Source: Actinocorallia sp. API 0066 (GTDB lineage Bacteria; Actinomycetota; Actinomycetes; Streptosporangiales; Streptosporangiaceae). Taken from it: a stretch of 64,000 nucleotides of DNA. The position numbers and the translations under genes are program-made. This document shows, piece after piece, positions 63,706-64,000 of this stretch. Within the stretch, counting starts at the first letter, position 1; each line of letters starts with the position of its first letter. Where the stretch lies: contig NZ_JAJLQY010000001.1 of the NCBI RefSeq assembly GCF_020991275.1, forward strand, positions 310,001 through 374,000, written 5' to 3'. The notes beneath the pieces were generated by a model. The model ran no database searches, had not been told where the DNA came from, and saw only the letters and a list, made by a program, of their open reading frames with translations.

Positions 63706-63993
63706 GTGCTGTTCCACCACCTGGCGGCGGCTCTCCCCTGGGAGACGCTGGCAGCGCCCGAAGACGGGCTGAACACCGAGGATCTGGCCACCTGGCTGCG
63801 GAACCTTTTTGGTCCGCTGTTCCTTGTGGTCGTCTCGATCGTCGCGCTGTTCTTTCTCTTCACCAGGGAGATCACCCGGTTCGCGCAGTTCATCCTGCTG
63901 GCGATCGGGATCGGGATCATCTTCTACGTCCCGAACATCATCGAAGTGACGGCCAAGGCCATAGCCACGGCGCTGGGCGTCGATCTGAACTAG
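63706..63993 (+). CDS. Small membrane protein of the T4SS-like operon
   Basis: Protein of 95 residues with two helices (about 36-54, FGPLFLVVVSIVALFFLF; about 60-84, FAQFILLAIGIGIIFYVPNI) and short polar termini. The layout is like TcpD or VirB2/TrbC-type small membrane subunits in conjugation loci, but sequence alone does not distinguish them. GTG start follows AAAAGAGG. It ends seven bases before the window edge. Confidence 0.75.
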   Translation: MLFHHLAAALPWETLAAPEDGLNTEDLATWLRNLFGPLFLVVVSIVALFFLFTREITRFAQFILLAIGIGIIFYVPNIIEVTAKAIATALGVDLN

Positions 63994-64000
63994 GGAAGGG

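Overview
High-GC actinomycete chromosome, most like Streptosporangiales (the Actinomadura/Thermomonosporaceae type). The reasons are very high GC with G/C-ending codons, a mycothiol conjugate amidase, XRE/DUF5753 plus DUF6879 regulator sets, many leaderless genes, and core gene order. From memory, that order (metB, greA, DUF4307, mca, small membrane protein, DUF255 protein, uppS, phoH, fumarases, glpX, DUF4245, xseA/xseB, ispH, DUF6542, ychF) matches the Mycobacterium tuberculosis Rv1079-Rv1112 stretch. The window is therefore a conserved core interrupted by lineage-specific gene groups. No tRNA, rRNA, CRISPR array, insertion sequence or integrase was seen.

Layout. 1-3004: truncated MMPL exporter and cystathionine gamma-synthase. 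3033-8583: ROK sugar kinase and FIST sensor, divergent from a ChlI-like AAA ATPase/VWA pair. 8688-11535: oxidative-stress group (catalase, DUF5709 protein, Dps). 11630-13367: DUF2269 protein and threonine dehydratase. 13448-17827: short archaeal-type AspRS, radical SAM protein and the first XRE/DUF6879/small-protein set. 18081-22549: three tandem secreted M1 metallopeptidases. 22600-25907: RDD protein, GreA, DUF4307, Mca and partner. 26032-31094: GH16-like lipoprotein, TetR, a kinase-gene fragment, DUF255 protein, NlpC/P60 protein. 31148-34039: hypothetical protein, UppS, PhoH. 34350-38582: three paralogous lytic-transglycosylase-like proteins. 38702-40866: second XRE/DUF6879 set. 41000-45518: class II fumarase, Ser/Thr kinase, class I fumarase. 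45449-49082: EamA exporter, MocR regulator, MFS transporter. 49173-59998: xseA/xseB, DUF4245/TetR, glpX, DUF1707, ispH, DUF6542/rmuC, alpha/beta hydrolase, ychF, monooxygenase. 60066-62146: ABC exporter. 62742-end: a TcpC-like type IV secretion protein and a small membrane protein that begin a system continuing past the window.

How the parts work together. Cell-envelope functions recur: UppS makes the lipid carrier, NlpC/P60 and three transglycosylase-like proteins cut peptidoglycan, and one of these genes has a perfect CRP-type site upstream. A hairpin repeat occurs twice, flanking this group: at the 5' end of the NlpC/P60 gene and just upstream of uppS. Sixteen or so genes on both strands have a -10-like hexamer 6 to 8 bases before the start codon, so leaderless transcription appears common. 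The best candidates for undescribed biology are the two co-oriented XRE/DUF6879/small-protein operons with a shared leader motif, the AspRS/radical SAM pair beside one of them, and the hairpin repeat.
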